Origin: GCA-016699895 sp964633435
Lineage (GTDB): Bacteria > Patescibacteriota > Saccharimonadia > Saccharimonadales > Saccharimonadaceae
DNA: 64,000 nt
Reading direction: 5' to 3'
Assembly (NCBI GenBank): GCA_964633435.1
Contig: CAZWHA010000002.1
Coordinates: 1 to 64,000 of the forward strand
Positions 62,119 through 64,000 of the stretch are shown in pieces (within the stretch, counting starts at the first letter, position 1; each line of letters opens with the position of its first letter). Under the pieces are notes generated by a model, which was not told where the DNA came from, did no database searches, and was given only the letters and a program-made list of their open reading frames with translations. Position numbers and translations under genes: made by a program.

Positions 62119-62141
62119 AGAAATAATTGAATTACACTCTA

Positions 62142-63275
62142 ATGATCGTCGTCATATCGAAATTATCCAGCGCTATTTATAGGCACATTGCCAAGCCATT
62201 GCTATTTCGGTTGCCTCCGGACGAGGCGCACGATCGAATGATCAAAGCTGGCTCTGTGGTCCAGAAAGTTGGTTTTTTGCGTGGCTTGATGCGGTGGTCA
62301 TGGGCCTATCAAAACTCTGGGAAACTGTCGCAAAAACTAGGTGGTATCGAATTTCAAAACCCGATTGGTTTGTCGGCGGGCCTCGACAAGAATTTTGAGA
62401 TCGCTGGCATTGTTAGTTCAGTCGGCTTTGGGCAGATGGAGGGCGGTTCAATCACCTTTCGTCCGTGTGCTGGTAATCCAAAACCCTGGTTTTATCGTCT
62501 ACCGAAAACGAAATCGATTGTGGTGAATGCGGGATTACCGAACCAGGGCGCGCGCAAGATTTTGGATCGATTGGAACACTACCCCAGTCGTCAACTTGGC
62601 AATATGCGCATTAATGTCTCTGTTGCCTATACTAATGAGCAGCAGACTTGTACCGAAAAACAAGCCATCGCTGACTATGTTGGTTCGCTCGAATTAATAA
62701 AAAAGCATCGCAAGGTTGACCTGGTGACGCTAAACATATCTTGTCCTAACACTTATGGCGGCGAGCCGTTCACGACACCGGCGAAATTAGGGCGTTTATT
62801 AACAGATGTCGACAAGCTTGGATTGAAAATTCCAGTTTTTATTAAAATGCCAATTGATAAAACGGATGAAGAGTTTACTGCGCTAATTGATACGATTCTG
62901 AAACACAATGTTAAAGGTGTCACAATTTCGAACTTGTTTAAGGATCGCGCGAATGCAACCCTGGCCGAAACGCTACCGGATTCAGTCCCGGGCAATCTAT
63001 CTGGCAAGCCAACATTTGATCGCAGTAATCAACTAATCAGAATTGCCTATAAAAAGTCTAAAGGCCGGTTAATAATTAGCGGCGTTGGCGGTGTGTTTTC
63101 GGCCGAGGATGCCTATATCAAGGTTCGATCCGGTGCTAATTTGATACAACTAGTAACGGCTCTCATGTTCGAAGGTCCGCAGGTTATCGGCCAAATCAAT
63201 CGCGGCCTCGTGAAATTATTAGAGCGCGATGGTTTTTCTAATGTGGCCGAAGCGGTCGGTGTTGACGCCCAGTGA
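62142..63275 (+). CDS. pyrD: Dihydroorotate dehydrogenase
   Basis: FMN enzyme of pyrimidine synthesis. The 377-residue protein has the class 2 N-terminal helical extension (KPLLFRLPPDEAH) and NPIGLSAGLDKN, but the active-site base block reads LNISCPNTYGG: Cys, as in class 1, where class 2 enzymes have Ser. FMN-phosphate motifs ISGVGGVFSAEDAY and GANLIQLVTALMFEGP are present. ATG 62142 lies 24 nt behind tRNA-Gln with no good Shine-Dalgarno; a frame also exists from 62127. The stop shares a base with the tgt start (TGATG). Confidence 0.92.
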   Translation: MIVVISKLSSAIYRHIAKPLLFRLPPDEAHDRMIKAGSVVQKVGFLRGLMRWSWAYQNSGKLSQKLGGIEFQNPIGLSAGLDKNFEIAGIVSSVGFGQMEGGSITFRPCAGNPKPWFYRLPKTKSIVVNAGLPNQGARKILDRLEHYPSRQLGNMRINVSVAYTNEQQTCTEKQAIADYVGSLELIKKHRKVDLVTLNISCPNTYGGEPFTTPAKLGRLLTDVDKLGLKIPVFIKMPIDKTDEEFTALIDTILKHNVKGVTISNLFKDRANATLAETLPDSVPGNLSGKPTFDRSNQLIRIAYKKSKGRLIISGVGGVFSAEDAYIKVRSGANLIQLVTALMFEGPQVIGQINRGLVKLLERDGFSNVAEAVGVDAQ

Positions 63276-64000
63276 TGAAAGATTTTTCCTTTGAGATTAC
63301 AGTTCGCGCGGGTGCGGAATTTCCGTTGGCACGTGCCGGAGTGATAAAAACACCACATGGCGACATTCAGACGCCAACATTCACAGTAGTCGGCACGCAT
63401 GCCGAGGTAAAATCCTTGCCGCCAGACAATTTGCGATCGATTGGCGTCCAGGCAGTGCTATCCAATGGCTATCATCTGTTGCGTCGCGCCGTGATGATCG
63501 ATGCTAGCGGCGGCCTAGCTGAATTTAGCGGCTGGAATGGGCCGACCTTGACTGATAGCGGTGGTTTTCAGGTAATGTCGCTTGGCTCGGGTCTAGGTAA
63601 GATCGTCTCGATGGATCAAAAGGATGAAATGATTGCCGAGCGGTTGACTCGTAAAGAGGAACGGCTGGCGCTGGTTGATGATGAAGGCGTTGAATTTCGT
63701 GATCCCTTTTCTAGTCGAATTATCAAGTTTACCCCGGAAATGTCGATTGCGACGCAGCACAAATTAGGTGCGGACGTTATGATGGCATTTGATGAACTAA
63801 CCAGTATCAGTGATACCTATGAGTATAATATCGAGGCGCTCGAGCGGACGCGACTCTGGGCGGAACGTAGCCTGCGTGAACACGCTAGGCAAACTGCCAT
63901 GCGTACCGATCGACCTTACCAGGCATTATATGGCGTGCTACAAGGTGGACATTGGCAGGATCTGCGCGAAAAAGCCGCGCGAGATTTAGCTGCCATGTCA
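63275..64000 (+). CDS. tgt: tRNA-guanine transglycosylase, 5' part
   Basis: Exchanges G34 for a queuosine precursor in GUN-anticodon tRNAs. The first 242 codons are in the window; the gene runs off the right edge, so the zinc-binding Cys motif is not seen. Recognisable blocks: TPHGDIQTPTFTVVGTHAEV, NGYHLL and LTDSGGFQVMSLG with the catalytic Asp, and GADVMMAFDE. Starts at ATG 63275 overlapping the pyrD stop by one base. Confidence 0.95.
   Translation, partial: MKDFSFEITVRAGAEFPLARAGVIKTPHGDIQTPTFTVVGTHAEVKSLPPDNLRSIGVQAVLSNGYHLLRRAVMIDASGGLAEFSGWNGPTLTDSGGFQVMSLGSGLGKIVSMDQKDEMIAERLTRKEERLALVDDEGVEFRDPFSSRIIKFTPEMSIATQHKLGADVMMAFDELTSISDTYEYNIEALERTRLWAERSLREHARQTAMRTDRPYQALYGVLQGGHWQDLREKAARDLAAMS

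Overview
The window looks like core genome of a Patescibacteria (CPR) bacterium, most probably Candidatus Saccharibacteria (TM7). The evidence is roughly 50% GC, the standard code with TGA as a working stop (several TGATG and ATGA overlaps), very tight packing, a complete F-type ATP synthase, a sortase, DUF3048 and PEGA proteins, and many short proteins I cannot name. No ribosomal marker is present, so the phylum is an inference. I see no rRNA, phage, transposase or CRISPR array. Three tRNA genes are present: Glu-CTC, Leu-CAA and Gln-TTG. Many first genes have a TATAAT-like -10 box only 6-10 nt before the start codon and no Shine-Dalgarno, so leaderless mRNAs appear common; genes inside operons use Shine-Dalgarno sites or ATGA/TAATG overlaps.

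Layout. 0-8 kb: topA, dprA, an orphan structured RNA with its own promoter and terminator, pth, der and a lipoprotein. 8-17 kb: a membrane protein, rluB, then a signalling block of two response regulators, two histidine kinases and a Ser/Thr kinase-like protein, with tRNA-Glu inside it, ending in a DUF3048 protein. 17-26 kb: gltX, envelope proteins (anti-sigma-like, PEGA/beta-propeller, sortase), tRNA-Leu, a gene whose frame is broken at a G tract, Nudix and endonuclease/phosphatase enzymes, and a DEAD-box helicase. 26-35 kb: an NnrD-like protein, xthA, a membrane protein, smpB, two hydrolase-fold proteins, two GT4 glycosyltransferases, a corrinoid adenosyltransferase and a glutaredoxin.

35-44 kb holds the ATP synthase operon in the order I-B-E-F-(x)-H-A-(phosphatase)-G-(y)-D-C. 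It is interrupted by three non-ATPase genes and followed by a protein that resembles the cadmium (zeta-class) carbonic anhydrase repeat. 44-55 kb: dus with an in-frame palindromic insertion, a ~710-nt highly structured non-coding RNA, a UvrD-type helicase-nuclease, an RNA m5U methyltransferase broken at a G8 tract, a MacB-like ABC exporter, a short glucan phosphorylase and mscL. 55-61 kb is an AT-richer cassette for glycan or nucleotide-sugar chemistry (P-loop kinase, GT4, methyltransferase, Nudix-NDPK fusion, epimerase, HAD phosphatase, nucleotidyltransferase). The window ends with a methyltransferase, tRNA-Gln, pyrD and the start of tgt.

The two strongest leads are: (1) six mononucleotide G tracts of 8 or 9 bases, all inside genes, two of which are one base away from restoring a full reading frame, suggesting phase-variable (contingency) loci; and (2) two promoter-equipped structured RNAs, about 290 nt and 710 nt, that I cannot assign to a known class.
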